Source of the DNA: Treponema sp.
GTDB lineage: Bacteria; Spirochaetota; Spirochaetia; Treponematales; Treponemataceae
DNA length: 64,000 nt
Reading direction: 5' to 3'
Assembly: GCA_024400955.1 (NCBI GenBank)
Contig: JAKSLY010000004.1
Location: forward strand, 37,811-101,810
Part shown: piece by piece, positions 27,200 through 35,691 of the stretch
Numbering within the stretch: the stretch's first letter is position 1
Layout: every line of letters begins with the position of its first letter
Program-made: the position numbers and the translations under genes
Notes under the pieces: model-generated
What the model saw: only the letters and a program-made list of their open reading frames with translations
What the model was told of the DNA's origin: nothing
Databases searched by the model: none

Positions 27200-27237
27200 C
27201 TTGCATAATTATGCATAAAAATGTATAAATATACATA
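27200..27237 (+). promoter_or_regulatory. Tandem ARG-box-like operators over the argG promoter
   Basis: Two inverted repeats of form TGNAT-WWWW-ATNCA lie side by side: TGCATAATTATGCA (27202-27215) and TGTATAAATATACA (27222-27235), centres 20 bp apart. This matches the pattern of paired ArgR/AhrC sites (18-bp boxes separated by 2-3 bp). A promoter TTGCAT (27201-27206), 17-nt spacer, TATAAA (27224-27229) lies inside: one box covers the -35 and the other the -10, as expected for arginine repression. Confidence 0.75.
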
Positions 27238-27279
27238 TATGACGGATCGTTCTGTCAGAAAATTTTACGAGGTGCTTGT

Positions 27280-28662
27280 ATGGCAAAAATTGTTGAAAAG
27301 GTTGAAAAAGCAAAGAAAACAGTTTCTTCTGCTAAGACTGCAGTAAAGTCAACGGCTGCAAAGGCAAAGTCAGCTGCATCAAAGGCTGCTAAGAAGTCTG
27401 GCAAGGACAAGGTTGTTCTTGCATATTCAGGCGGACTTGATACAACAGTTATCATTCCTTGGCTTAAGGAAAATTACGACTATGATGTTATCGCTGTTTG
27501 TATCGATGTAGGACAGGGTGACAACTGGAAGGCAATCAAGAATCGTGCCCTCAAGACTGGTGCTTCTGCATGCTATGTTGTAGATGCACGTCAGGAATAT
27601 ATTGAAGAATACATTTGGCCAGCTCTTAAGGCTAATGCAGTTTATGAAGATGAATACCTCCTGGGTACTTCAACAGCTCGTCCTCTTATCGGAAAGATTC
27701 TTGTTGAATATGCACGCCAGGAAGGTGCTGTTGCAATCTGTCACGGTGCAACTGGTAAGGGTAATGACCAGGTTCGCTTTGAACTTGCAATCAAGGCATT
27801 TGCTCCAGACCTTAAGTGCATTGCCGCTTGGCGTGATGACAAGTGGAACATGGACAGCCGTGAAGCAGAAATCAAGTACCTTGAAGACCGCGGACTTGAA
27901 GTTCCAATGAAGAAGGATCAGTCATACTCACGCGACGAGAACATTTGGCACCTTAGCCACGAAGGCCTTGAACTTGAGAAGACAGAAAACGAGCCAAACT
28001 ACAAGCACATGCTCAAGAACACAGTTGTTCCGGAAGAAGCACCTGCTGATGGTGAATATGTAAAGATTGAATTTGAAAAGGGAATTCCTGTTGCCGTTAA
28101 TGGCAAGAAGATGGATGCCCTCAAGCTCCTTACAGAACTCAACAAGATTGGCGGCCGCAATGGTATCGGTCTCGTTGACATCTGTGAAAACCGCTGCGTT
28201 GGTATGAAGAGCCGTGGTGTTTATGAAACACCGGGTGGAGCAATTCTTTATGCAGCACACCGCATGATGAACCACCTTACTCTTGACCGTGATACATATC
28301 ACTACAAGCAGCAGCTTTCCATCAAGATTGGGGAACTCATTTATGACGGAAAGGTATTTACAACACTTTACGATTCATTGATGGCTTTCGTAGACAAGTC
28401 GGAAGAAACATGTACAGGTTGGGTAAAGCTCAAGCTCATCAAGGGTGCAATCCGCGGTGCAGGTTCTGGCTCAAAGTACAGCCTCTACAACGAATCAATT
28501 GCCTCATTTACAACAGGTGACCTCTACAACCACAAGGATGCAGAAGGCTTCATCACACTCTTCGGTCTCCCACTCCGCGTCCGCGCTATGATGGAGCAGA
28601 GCGTCGGCGAAGGTCAGGCAGTTCTTAAGTCAAAGAAACTTAAGAAGAGACCGACAGAATAG
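27280..28662 (+). CDS. argG: Argininosuccinate synthase with Lys/Ala-rich N-terminal tail
   Basis: Condenses citrulline and aspartate with ATP in arginine synthesis. The catalytic protein begins at KDKVVLAYSGGLDTT (ATP loop S50-D54) and continues with DVGQGDNWKAIKNRALKTGA, LGTSTARPLIGK, HGATGKGNDQVRFE and GRNGIGLVDICENR, all classical. Unusual is the first ~43 residues, Lys/Ala/Ser-rich (KAKSAASKAAKKSGK), resembling a histone H1 or bacterial Hc1-like tail; ordinary ArgG starts directly at the ATP loop. No internal start codon exists before the core, and GAGGTG precedes the ATG at 27280, so the tail is probably translated. The last 20 codons are duplicated downstream. Confidence 0.95.
   Translation: MAKIVEKVEKAKKTVSSAKTAVKSTAAKAKSAASKAAKKSGKDKVVLAYSGGLDTTVIIPWLKENYDYDVIAVCIDVGQGDNWKAIKNRALKTGASACYVVDARQEYIEEYIWPALKANAVYEDEYLLGTSTARPLIGKILVEYARQEGAVAICHGATGKGNDQVRFELAIKAFAPDLKCIAAWRDDKWNMDSREAEIKYLEDRGLEVPMKKDQSYSRDENIWHLSHEGLELEKTENEPNYKHMLKNTVVPEEAPADGEYVKIEFEKGIPVAVNGKKMDALKLLTELNKIGGRNGIGLVDICENRCVGMKSRGVYETPGGAILYAAHRMMNHLTLDRDTYHYKQQLSIKIGELIYDGKVFTTLYDSLMAFVDKSEETCTGWVKLKLIKGAIRGAGSGSKYSLYNESIASFTTGDLYNHKDAEGFITLFGLPLRVRAMMEQSVGEGQAVLKSKKLKKRPTE
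28601..28661 (+). repeat. argG 3' end, copy 1 of a 136-bp-spaced duplication
   Basis: These 61 bp, ending two bases into the argG stop codon, recur without a mismatch 136 bp downstream. The next base differs, so the stop is TAG here and TAA in copy 2. Confidence 0.95.
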
Positions 28663-28671
28663 AATGTAACT

Positions 28672-28728
28672 GAAGAGCCCGCGAGTGGCGCAGCGGGCGT
28701 CCAAGCTCTGCGCGAGCCGCCCCGCCGG
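28672..28728 (+). repeat. Structured GC-rich element, copy 1
   Basis: Order: GAAGAG; hairpin GCCCGC/GCGGGC (28677-28698); GTCCAA; hairpin GCTC/GAGC (28705-28717); CGCCCCGCCGG. The unpaired boxes are identical to copy 2, while the stems differ and still pair. Confidence 0.85.
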
Positions 28729-28736
28729 CGAGCTAA

Positions 28737-28797
28737 GCGTCGGCGAAGGTCAGGCAGTTCTTAAGTCAAAGAAACTTAAGAAGAGACCGACAGAATA
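28737..28797 (+). repeat. argG 3' end, copy 2 (non-coding duplicate)
   Basis: Exact 61-bp copy of 28601-28661. It has no start codon and lies after the argG stop, so it is a gene fragment. A third, short piece (GGTGAAGGTCAGGCAG) follows at about 28881-28896, showing that the unit 'argG tail plus structured element' was repeated. Confidence 0.95.
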
Positions 28798-28807
28798 ATT
28801 GATAGTA

Positions 28808-28882
28808 GAAGAGGGCGCGATCAAGTGAGCGCCCGTCCAAGCTCGGTAGCGTGCTTGCACGCGCAGTGAGCCGCCCCGCCGG
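28808..28882 (+). repeat. Structured GC-rich element, copy 2
   Basis: Same order as copy 1: GAAGAG; hairpin GGGCGC/GCGCCC (28813-28834, same 10-nt loop length); GTCCAA; GCTC/GAGC arm (28841-28871), here extended by an inner GCGTGC/GCACGC hairpin; CGCCCCGCCGG. Different stem bases with preserved pairing suggest selection on structure. Confidence 0.85.
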
Positions 28883-28900
28883 TGAAGGTCAGGCAGTGCG

Positions 28901-28946
28901 AAAGGGTTTTGGTGGAATGCATGTCATTTCATCAAAACCCTTTTTT
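28901..28946 (+). terminator. Terminator of argG / repeat region
   Basis: AAAGGGTTTTG pairs with CAAAACCCTTT across a ~23-nt loop that can pair further, followed by T-rich sequence. It ends the argG transcript after the duplicated elements, so the 28663-28900 stretch should be a structured 3' UTR. Confidence 0.8.
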
Positions 28947-28969
28947 AATCCATATAATGTATGTATAAT
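28941..28969 (+). promoter_or_regulatory. Promoter of the chrA pair (leaderless type)
   Basis: TATAAT ends 7 nt before the ATG at 28977; the -35 at 17-nt spacing is only T-rich and weak. Confidence 0.5.
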
Positions 28970-28976
28970 ACATTCC

Positions 28977-29525
28977 ATGATTATCAAAGATCTTCTGGAA
29001 TTATATGTGACTTTCTTTAAAATCGGGTCCATCACATTTGGTGGCGGACTTGCCATGCTTCCCATTCTTGAGAGGGAACTCATTGATAAAAAAGGCTGGA
29101 CTACAAGCGAGGAACTCCTTGACTATTATGCCATTGCCCAGTCTACTCCAGGAATAATTGCAGTAAATGTGGCTACCTTTGTTGGCCACAAGAAAAAGAA
29201 TGTTCCAGGTGCCATTGCTGCAACCTTCGGTATGGTATCTCCATCCCTTGTAATCATAATGTGCATTGCCATGTTCGTTTCAAATTTTATGGAGATTCAT
29301 TGGGTTCAGAATGCCCTAAAAGGGATAAATGTATCCGTGGCTGCATTGCTTACATATTCAGTCTTTACCCTGATAAAAAAGACTGTAAAGAACTGGTGGG
29401 CTGCAATTCTTTTTCTGCTGGCTTTTGCATCGGTCTATTTTTTCAATTTTCATTCCGTGGCTGTAATTCTTAGTGGAGCCTTGTGCGGAATTGTCATTCA
29501 CGTTTTAAAGAGGGTTGGAAAATGA
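28977..29525 (+). CDS. chrA: ChrA-family transporter, first half protein
   Basis: 182-residue CHR-domain membrane protein with about 5-6 helices. Signatures: TFFKIGSITFGGGLAMLPIL, then LDYYAIAQSTPGIIAVNVATFVG. CHR proteins occur as long two-domain forms or as pairs of short genes; this is a short pair, and both halves are probably needed. Known CHR members export chromate in exchange for sulfate or similar oxyanions; in an anaerobic gut spirochaete the real substrate may differ. The frame is open further up into the repeat region, but the promoter and similarity place the start at 28977. Confidence 0.88.
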   Translation: MIIKDLLELYVTFFKIGSITFGGGLAMLPILERELIDKKGWTTSEELLDYYAIAQSTPGIIAVNVATFVGHKKKNVPGAIAATFGMVSPSLVIIMCIAMFVSNFMEIHWVQNALKGINVSVAALLTYSVFTLIKKTVKNWWAAILFLLAFASVYFFNFHSVAVILSGALCGIVIHVLKRVGK

Positions 29526-30100
29526 GCATCCTCGGATTGTTTTTTGTATTCTTTTACATCGGTCTTTTTGCCGTTGGCGGAGGTCTTGTAGCTGCAACAT
29601 TCATGCAGCAGGCCCTTGTTGAACAGTATCATCTTATTACTGAGGAACAGTTTTATGCCATGCTTGCCATTTCGGAAAGCACTCCGGGACCTGTAGGCAT
29701 AAACCTTGCAACCTATATTGGGACGGAACTTCATGGCATTCCAGGTGGAATAATTGCAACCTTTGGTGAAGTTCTTCCTTCATTGATTGTAATTGTGATA
29801 ATTGCAAAATTCTTCTCGAAATTCCAGGAAAAGCCACTGGTAAAGTCAATTTTTTCAACATTAAGGCCTGTAACCAGCGGTTTGGTTCTCATTGCCCTTG
29901 TACGCGTATTTGCCATTGCCCTTGTTGATTTTTCCGCAAAGGCAGGTGGATACTTTATTGAAAGAATCAGGGAAATGATTGTATGGCCTGCCGTATCGCT
30001 TTACATCGTGTGCCTTGTAATTCTTTTCAGGACAAAGCTGCACCCGGTTGTAATTGTTCTTCTTGGCGGCATCTTTGGGGTTCTTTTTCTTGGATCTTGA
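29522..30100 (+). CDS. chrA: ChrA-family transporter, second half protein
   Basis: 192-residue partner of the preceding protein. It repeats the motif pattern with FYIGLFAVGGGLVAATFMQQ and YAMLAISESTPGPVGINLATYIG. The ATG overlaps the stop of the first gene (ATGA), giving coupled translation and equal dosage of the two halves, as expected for an antiparallel heterodimer. The earlier in-frame ATG at 29483 lies within the first gene and is rejected. Confidence 0.88.
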   Translation: MSILGLFFVFFYIGLFAVGGGLVAATFMQQALVEQYHLITEEQFYAMLAISESTPGPVGINLATYIGTELHGIPGGIIATFGEVLPSLIVIVIIAKFFSKFQEKPLVKSIFSTLRPVTSGLVLIALVRVFAIALVDFSAKAGGYFIERIREMIVWPAVSLYIVCLVILFRTKLHPVVIVLLGGIFGVLFLGS

Positions 30101-30104
30101 TTTG

Positions 30105-30132
30105 TTGCATTGCCACTTTTTTTTTATTATAT
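30105..30132 (+). promoter_or_regulatory. Promoter of lon (leaderless type)
   Basis: TTGCAT, 16-nt spacer, TTATAT ending 7 nt before the ATG at 30140. No ribosome binding site and no heat-shock CIRCE element are visible. Confidence 0.5.
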
Positions 30133-30139
30133 TTAGAGT

Positions 30140-32545
30140 ATGAAAAAATCCATCAATGATGAAATAATCGGGCTTCCGGCAGAGGCCCCCTTACCTGTAA
30201 AACTTAACATTCTTCCTATTGGCGGACGCCCCATTTTTCCAGGGATTTTCACTCCGCTTATGATAAACAGCGAGGAAGACATAAAAGTAATTGAAGATTC
30301 CATGAGTGGCGACGGTTTTGTGGGAATCGTCATGCTTAAGGAAGATAAGGATAATCCACTTGCCGTTGACCTTAACAGTGTTGGAACCGTTGCAAGAATC
30401 ATAAAGAAGATAAATCTTCCTGACGGGGGAATCAATGTTTTTGTTTCAACCCTGCAGCGTTTTAAGATAAGAAAGCTTCTTTCAAAGACCAGTCCCTTTG
30501 CAGCAGCCGTTGAGTACCTTGAGGATATCAACGACAATACCTTTGAAGTAAAGGCCCTGACACGTGCCTTGGTCAGCGAGATGAAGGAGATCAGTGAGAA
30601 CAATCCCATGTTCAGCGAGGAAATGCGTCTTAACATGGTGAACATTGACCAGCCTGGAAAGATTGCCGATTTCATTGCTTCCATCCTTAACATTGACAAG
30701 GAGGACCAGCAGAAGGTTCTTGAAATGCAGGATGTTCACAGGCGCATGGAACAGGTTCTGGTCTACATAAAGAAGGAACAGGAGATTTTCCGCGTTCAGA
30801 AGAAGATTCAGACTGAACTTAATGAAAAGGTTGAAAAGAACCAGCGCGAGTACTTCCTTAGGGAAGAGATGAAGAGCATTCAGGAAGAACTTGGCATTTC
30901 CGGCAGTTCAAAGGAAAATGAATACCAGAAGTTCAAGAATAAGATTGACAGTCTAAATCTTGAAGGTGAGGCTAAGGAAACGGCTCTTTCGGAACTGGCA
31001 AAATTTCAGCTCCTTGATCCTCATGATTCTGAATATAACATCATCAGAAACTATCTTGACATATTTACATCCCTGCCATGGAACCAGGAGGTTGCAGAAG
31101 ACTATAACATAACTTCTGCCCTGAAGGTTCTTGATTCAGACCATTATGGCCTTGATGATGTCAAGAAGCGCATTGTGGAATATCTTTCAGTTCGTCTTCT
31201 TAAGCATGACGGTAAAGGTTCCGTGCTTATCCTCGTAGGACCGCCGGGTGTTGGCAAGACTTCCGTGGGCAGGTCCATCGCCAATGCCATGAACAAGAAA
31301 TTCTACCGCTTTAGTGTTGGTGGTGAACATGATGAAGGAAAAATCAAGGGATACAGGCGTACCTACATTGGTTCCATGCCTGGCCAGATAATCCAGGGGC
31401 TTAAGACCACCAAGTCCAACAGTCCTGTCTTCATGATTGATGAAGTGGACAAGATGAATGCCAGCGCCCAGGGGGATCCTTCTGCAGCACTTCTTGAAGT
31501 TCTTGATCCGGAACAGAATGCTACCTTCCGTGATACATACCTTGACGTTCCATTTGACCTGAGCAATGTATTCTTCATTCTTACAGCAAACGTGCTTGAT
31601 ACCATTCCGCGCCCGTTGCTTGACCGTGCGGAAATAATTGAACTTTCAGGCTACATTGACCAGGAAAAGATTGAGATTGCTAAAAAGTATCTCATTCCAA
31701 AGAACCTTGAACACAATGGTCTTTCAAAAAAGCAGGTTACCTTCACAAAGCAGGCTCTTTCCCTCATTGCCACGGAATATGCCAGGGAAGCAGGCGTTCG
31801 AAATTTTGAGAAGTGCATAGACAAGATAAACAGGAAGATTGTTACTGAATCGATCCTCAAGCTTGAAGACAGGAAGGGCGGTGTTGATGCAGAAAAGATT
31901 CATGCATCCATTGCAAAAAAGACTTTCACGGTTGATGTTGAGGAAGTCAGAAAATATCTTGGAAAGGCCGTGTTTGATGAAAGCCAGATAAAGACTGCAT
32001 CGATCCCGGGAACTGCCATTGGCCTTGCATGGACAAGCATGGGTGGAGACACTCTGCTTCTTGAAGCCATCAGTTTTGAAAGCGAGAAGGGAGGGCTCCA
32101 GCTTACAGGCCAGATGGGCGATGTAATGAAGGAGTCAGCCCAGATTGCCATGAACTGGGTAAAGCAGCATGCCATTGCTAGCAAGATCAAGGAACCTTCA
32201 TGGTTCGAAAGGAATGTAATTCACCTTCATATTCCGGAAGGGGCTACTCCTAAGGACGGTCCAAGTGCCGGTATCACCATGACTACGGCATTCATGTCAC
32301 TTCTTACAGGAAAGTGCATCAAGAGCCACGTTGCCATGACTGGGGAATTAAGCCTTACGGGCCAGGTTCTGCCTATTGGTGGCCTCAGGGAAAAAACAGT
32401 TGCCGCCAAGCGCAACAAGATAAAGACCATTCTCATTCCTCAGGCAAACTTGAGGGACCTTGAGGAAATCCCTGAACACGTAAAGAAGGGAATCAAGTTC
32501 ATTCCTGTTTCACATGTTCAGCAGGTTCTTGATTCTGTCTTCTAG
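30140..32545 (+). CDS. lon: ATP-dependent protease Lon
   Basis: Cytosolic AAA+ serine protease for protein quality control. Residues ~20-215 form the LON substrate-binding domain (LPIGGRPIFPGIFTPL). The ATPase domain has Walker A GPPGVGKTS near 370 and Walker B VFMIDEVDK. The protease domain has the Ser-Lys dyad S709 (DGPSAGITM) and K752 (PIGGLREKTVAAKR). Length 801 is typical. It stands alone, followed by a strong bidirectional terminator. Confidence 0.97.
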   Translation: MKKSINDEIIGLPAEAPLPVKLNILPIGGRPIFPGIFTPLMINSEEDIKVIEDSMSGDGFVGIVMLKEDKDNPLAVDLNSVGTVARIIKKINLPDGGINVFVSTLQRFKIRKLLSKTSPFAAAVEYLEDINDNTFEVKALTRALVSEMKEISENNPMFSEEMRLNMVNIDQPGKIADFIASILNIDKEDQQKVLEMQDVHRRMEQVLVYIKKEQEIFRVQKKIQTELNEKVEKNQREYFLREEMKSIQEELGISGSSKENEYQKFKNKIDSLNLEGEAKETALSELAKFQLLDPHDSEYNIIRNYLDIFTSLPWNQEVAEDYNITSALKVLDSDHYGLDDVKKRIVEYLSVRLLKHDGKGSVLILVGPPGVGKTSVGRSIANAMNKKFYRFSVGGEHDEGKIKGYRRTYIGSMPGQIIQGLKTTKSNSPVFMIDEVDKMNASAQGDPSAALLEVLDPEQNATFRDTYLDVPFDLSNVFFILTANVLDTIPRPLLDRAEIIELSGYIDQEKIEIAKKYLIPKNLEHNGLSKKQVTFTKQALSLIATEYAREAGVRNFEKCIDKINRKIVTESILKLEDRKGGVDAEKIHASIAKKTFTVDVEEVRKYLGKAVFDESQIKTASIPGTAIGLAWTSMGGDTLLLEAISFESEKGGLQLTGQMGDVMKESAQIAMNWVKQHAIASKIKEPSWFERNVIHLHIPEGATPKDGPSAGITMTTAFMSLLTGKCIKSHVAMTGELSLTGQVLPIGGLREKTVAAKRNKIKTILIPQANLRDLEEIPEHVKKGIKFIPVSHVQQVLDSVF

Positions 32546-32588
32546 TCCTTCATTAGCAAATTAATTCAGCAGGCATAAAAACATAAAA

Positions 32589-32630
32589 AAGGCCCGCAGC
32601 TGCATCATGTTGAGCTGCGGGCCTTCTCTT
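32589..32630 (+). terminator. Bidirectional terminator between lon and the RND operon
   Basis: A 13-bp perfect stem, AAGGCCCGCAGCT with AGCTGCGGGCCTT, around an 11-nt loop, with A-rich and T-rich flanks on the two sides. It serves the two convergent transcripts. Confidence 0.9.
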
Positions 32631-32641
32631 TATTTCAGGCT

Positions 32642-35600
32642 TTATTCGTGATCCTTAGGTCTGATGAACTTAGGATCTGAAAGTGTAAGAATACCTGGAA
32701 TGATTGTCATTGCAAGGAAGCTTGAAGTAAACATTACGATGGCAACGAGAACTCCAAGGTACCTGAGGATGACAAACTTTGAAAGACAGAGGACAAGGAA
32801 TCCAAGTCCTACGGCAATGGCATTTGTAACAATACCGTGACCGCTCTTTCTGAATGTTTCCTTTGTTACCATGACAATGTCGTCGGTTTTTGAACGTTCA
32901 TCACGGTATGTTGTAAGGAAGTGAATCGTGTAGTCGATTCCAACACCAACGGCAACTGAAGCGATGATGCTTGTAATAAGGTCAAGATTGATCTTTGTAA
33001 ATCCCATCATCATGTAGTTAAGAAGGATTGTAAAGGCAAGTGGAACTGCCCCAACGATTCCTGCCCAACCGGATCTGAATGAGATTGCAATGATGATGAA
33101 CACAGATAGAAGTGAAAGTGCAAGGGATGTAAGCTGGCTTGAAACAATCATGTCTGTCATTGTATATTCCATCTCACCGGAACCTGTAGCAGTAAGGGTG
33201 TAACCTGCAGGGAAGTGTTCGGCAGCGTATTTCTGTGCAGCCTTGATGATCTTTCCTGTGTTTGTGGTGTTGTGGTTTCTAAGCTGACAGGTAATGCGCA
33301 TAACTTTTGAATTTGTGCTTCCGTCGGCAAACCTGTCAAGGGAATCGCTCAGGAGAATGAGGTAACCATTAATTACCTTCTTGAGTTCCTCCCTCTTTGA
33401 TACAGGGTATTTTGAGATGTCGTAAGGAATTTCGTAGAATGCCTTTCCGTCATAGTTGAATTCCTCAAGGATGATGTCAACAATCTTGTCCAGCGAACCG
33501 TTCTTTCCTCCAGCCTGGGCGTATGCCTTGTTGAGGCATGCAAGAAGCTGTGCTGTGGTAAAGTCAGAGTTAAGTTTTCTTGTGTATTCCTCGTTAGGAT
33601 TTACATAGGTGTCAGGAACAACAATCTGTTCGTAGGCTTCTGCAGATTCCGTACCAAAATCCCCAAAGTCGCCAAAGTCACCGAATCCGTCATCTGCACC
33701 CGAAGCCTGGCCAAAGTCGCCGAAATCACCAAAGTCGCCAAAACCGTCGTCAGTTCCAAAGTCCATTGCTTCGTCACTACCGGAACCATCTTCCGGAACG
33801 TATGTTGCAGGATCATTCCATACCTGGTTGATTCTCTTTACAAAGCTTGTAAGTGAAACGATTTTTCCGATTTCATCAAAATTTCTGTCCAGGTAAATTT
33901 CAAGGTTGTCAACTGCCTTGAGAATTTCCGGGTTGGAAATGTCACCTTTTTCCGGCCCTTCAACAAGGAAGTAAACCGAGTTTGTTCCTGCAAAGGAATT
34001 GTCTACGTAGTCAATGTCCTTCCTGAATTCAGATTCCTTAGGGAAGTAGTTGATGAGGGCAGTATCAACCTTAAGAAGCTTAAGGCCGGTAATGGAAAGG
34101 CCAACGATAACAAGTGAAGTGAGGATAAGGCGTACCTGGCTTCCGCAGAAGAATTTGAAAAGTGAGTACATGGTGTCGCTGGAAGCTGCTTCCTGTGACT
34201 TGTCTCCGCGAAGGTGGTTAAGTCTCTTGAGTTTTTCCTTGACTTTGTTTGAGGCAAGCTTGATGAGCTTAAGTTCGCGCTGCTTCTGGATGTTTTCCGG
34301 CTTCTTCAGGAGAAGAATTGCAGGAATGAATGTAACTGAAAGAAGAAGGGAAAGGGCAACGCCAATTGCTGTAAAGATCGAGAAGGAATGAAGTGGTGCA
34401 AGAGGGCTTGTAATCAGGGAAATGAATCCGACTACTGTTGTAACGCCTGCAAGAAGAACTGCAATCCAAACTTCCTTAAGGCTTTCAAGAAGGGCTTCGG
34501 CGTGCATTTCCTTTGTAATGGTTCCGCTAAGCTTTCCGATTTCTACATAGTAGTGGGTAAGGACGTGGATTCCATAGGCGGAACCTACGGCAATGAGTGC
34601 AACCGGAATAACGCTTGAAACAAGGGTGAATGTATAGCCGAGCATTCCCATGAGACCGACAGAAATGGTTGCCGACATGAGGACTGTTGCCAGTGGAAGA
34701 ATGGTTCCTTCCATGGTATGGAAACTCATGTAAAGGGAGATGATTACGACAAGGGCTACAAGAGGAATCAGGCCCACAAGGTCAGACATCATGTATTCCT
34801 TTGAGTTCTTTGACTGAACAGGTTCACCGACAATCTTTACGATAAGGTTGTGGCCTTCAGTTTCCTCGTTTACAATCTTTGTAATCTGCTTGAGCACAAA
34901 CTGCTGGCGTGCAGAGTCGTTCTTTGCACTGTTGGCGTTATAGAATTTTTCGTAGGCAGCTTCAATGGCGGCAGGATCCTTGGATGCCTTTGCTGCCTTA
35001 AGTTCCTTTCTTGCTTCACTAATCTGCCTTTCGATGTCCTTGTTTACGTTCTTCAGGTTTTCCTTTGCTTCTGCAATCCTTGCAGGATCCTTTGATTTCT
35101 TTGCTTCAGCAAGGATTTCTTCTGCTTCTTTCTGAGCAACCTTTGACTTTCCGTTAGGCTTAACTGAAATCTGCATCTGTGAGCCTGTAAGGTTGTCATT
35201 GATGACTACGCGGTTGTACATGTCGTACCATGCCTGGAGGCGAAGCTCAAGGTTCTTTACCGATTCCGTAGTAAGAAGTCCGTCTTCAGTTTCAAAATCT
35301 TCCTCAGGGATGATGTTTGTTGCAGAAATTGATCCGTCCTGGTTGCATACAAAATCGATGTTTGTAAGGCTGTCCAGGGATTCAACGCTGTCAAGGAGTT
35401 CCACGCGGTCAGAAATCTTCTTGATGACGTCAAGATATTCCGGTGTAAGAATTGTTCCGTTTTTTGCATCGAGAACAATGCCAATGCTCAGCATGGATCC
35501 GAATGTGTCTTCAGTTGCGTTCATCCTGTCGTAGGATTCATCCTTCTGCGGAAAAAACTGCCTCAGGGAGTTATCCATCTGAAGGTTCTTGATGAAGTAA

Positions 35601-35677
35601 CCGAAGAATCCTGTGAGGGCAAAGCATGTAATTATGATTGCCCAAGGATGCCTAAAGAATTTTTTTAAGAAGTTCAT
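32642..35677 (-). CDS. RND-superfamily (MMPL/HpnN-type) transporter with FGDFG repeats
   Basis: 1011-residue inner-membrane pump with two halves, each one helix, a large periplasmic domain and a five-helix bundle (for example SVIPVALIAVGSAYGIHVLTHYY and VAVGVGIDYTIHFLTTYRDE). Such proteins move lipids or hydrophobic molecules. The first periplasmic domain holds a Lys/Glu-rich coiled coil (about 165-240). The second has an inserted Gly/Asp/Phe repeat at about 635-675: two blocks of GFGDFGDFGDFG separated by QASGAD. The adjacent outer-membrane protein carries the same motif. Starts 14 bp after that gene; last gene of the LolA-like / barrel / RND operon. Confidence 0.9.
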   Translation of the reverse strand: MNFLKKFFRHPWAIIITCFALTGFFGYFIKNLQMDNSLRQFFPQKDESYDRMNATEDTFGSMLSIGIVLDAKNGTILTPEYLDVIKKISDRVELLDSVESLDSLTNIDFVCNQDGSISATNIIPEEDFETEDGLLTTESVKNLELRLQAWYDMYNRVVINDNLTGSQMQISVKPNGKSKVAQKEAEEILAEAKKSKDPARIAEAKENLKNVNKDIERQISEARKELKAAKASKDPAAIEAAYEKFYNANSAKNDSARQQFVLKQITKIVNEETEGHNLIVKIVGEPVQSKNSKEYMMSDLVGLIPLVALVVIISLYMSFHTMEGTILPLATVLMSATISVGLMGMLGYTFTLVSSVIPVALIAVGSAYGIHVLTHYYVEIGKLSGTITKEMHAEALLESLKEVWIAVLLAGVTTVVGFISLITSPLAPLHSFSIFTAIGVALSLLLSVTFIPAILLLKKPENIQKQRELKLIKLASNKVKEKLKRLNHLRGDKSQEAASSDTMYSLFKFFCGSQVRLILTSLVIVGLSITGLKLLKVDTALINYFPKESEFRKDIDYVDNSFAGTNSVYFLVEGPEKGDISNPEILKAVDNLEIYLDRNFDEIGKIVSLTSFVKRINQVWNDPATYVPEDGSGSDEAMDFGTDDGFGDFGDFGDFGQASGADDGFGDFGDFGDFGTESAEAYEQIVVPDTYVNPNEEYTRKLNSDFTTAQLLACLNKAYAQAGGKNGSLDKIVDIILEEFNYDGKAFYEIPYDISKYPVSKREELKKVINGYLILLSDSLDRFADGSTNSKVMRITCQLRNHNTTNTGKIIKAAQKYAAEHFPAGYTLTATGSGEMEYTMTDMIVSSQLTSLALSLLSVFIIIAISFRSGWAGIVGAVPLAFTILLNYMMMGFTKINLDLITSIIASVAVGVGIDYTIHFLTTYRDERSKTDDIVMVTKETFRKSGHGIVTNAIAVGLGFLVLCLSKFVILRYLGVLVAIVMFTSSFLAMTIIPGILTLSDPKFIRPKDHE

Positions 35678-35691
35678 TTGCTATTCCTCTT

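Noticed and set aside
28851..28976. N-terminal extension of the first ChrA protein into the repeat region
   Set aside because: It would translate GC-rich structured DNA and a terminator; the promoter and the family start support 28977.
33640..33770. Regular short tandem repeats at DNA level, CRISPR-like at a glance
   Set aside because: They are in frame and encode the GFGDFGDFGDFG blocks of the RND protein; there are no spacers or cas genes.
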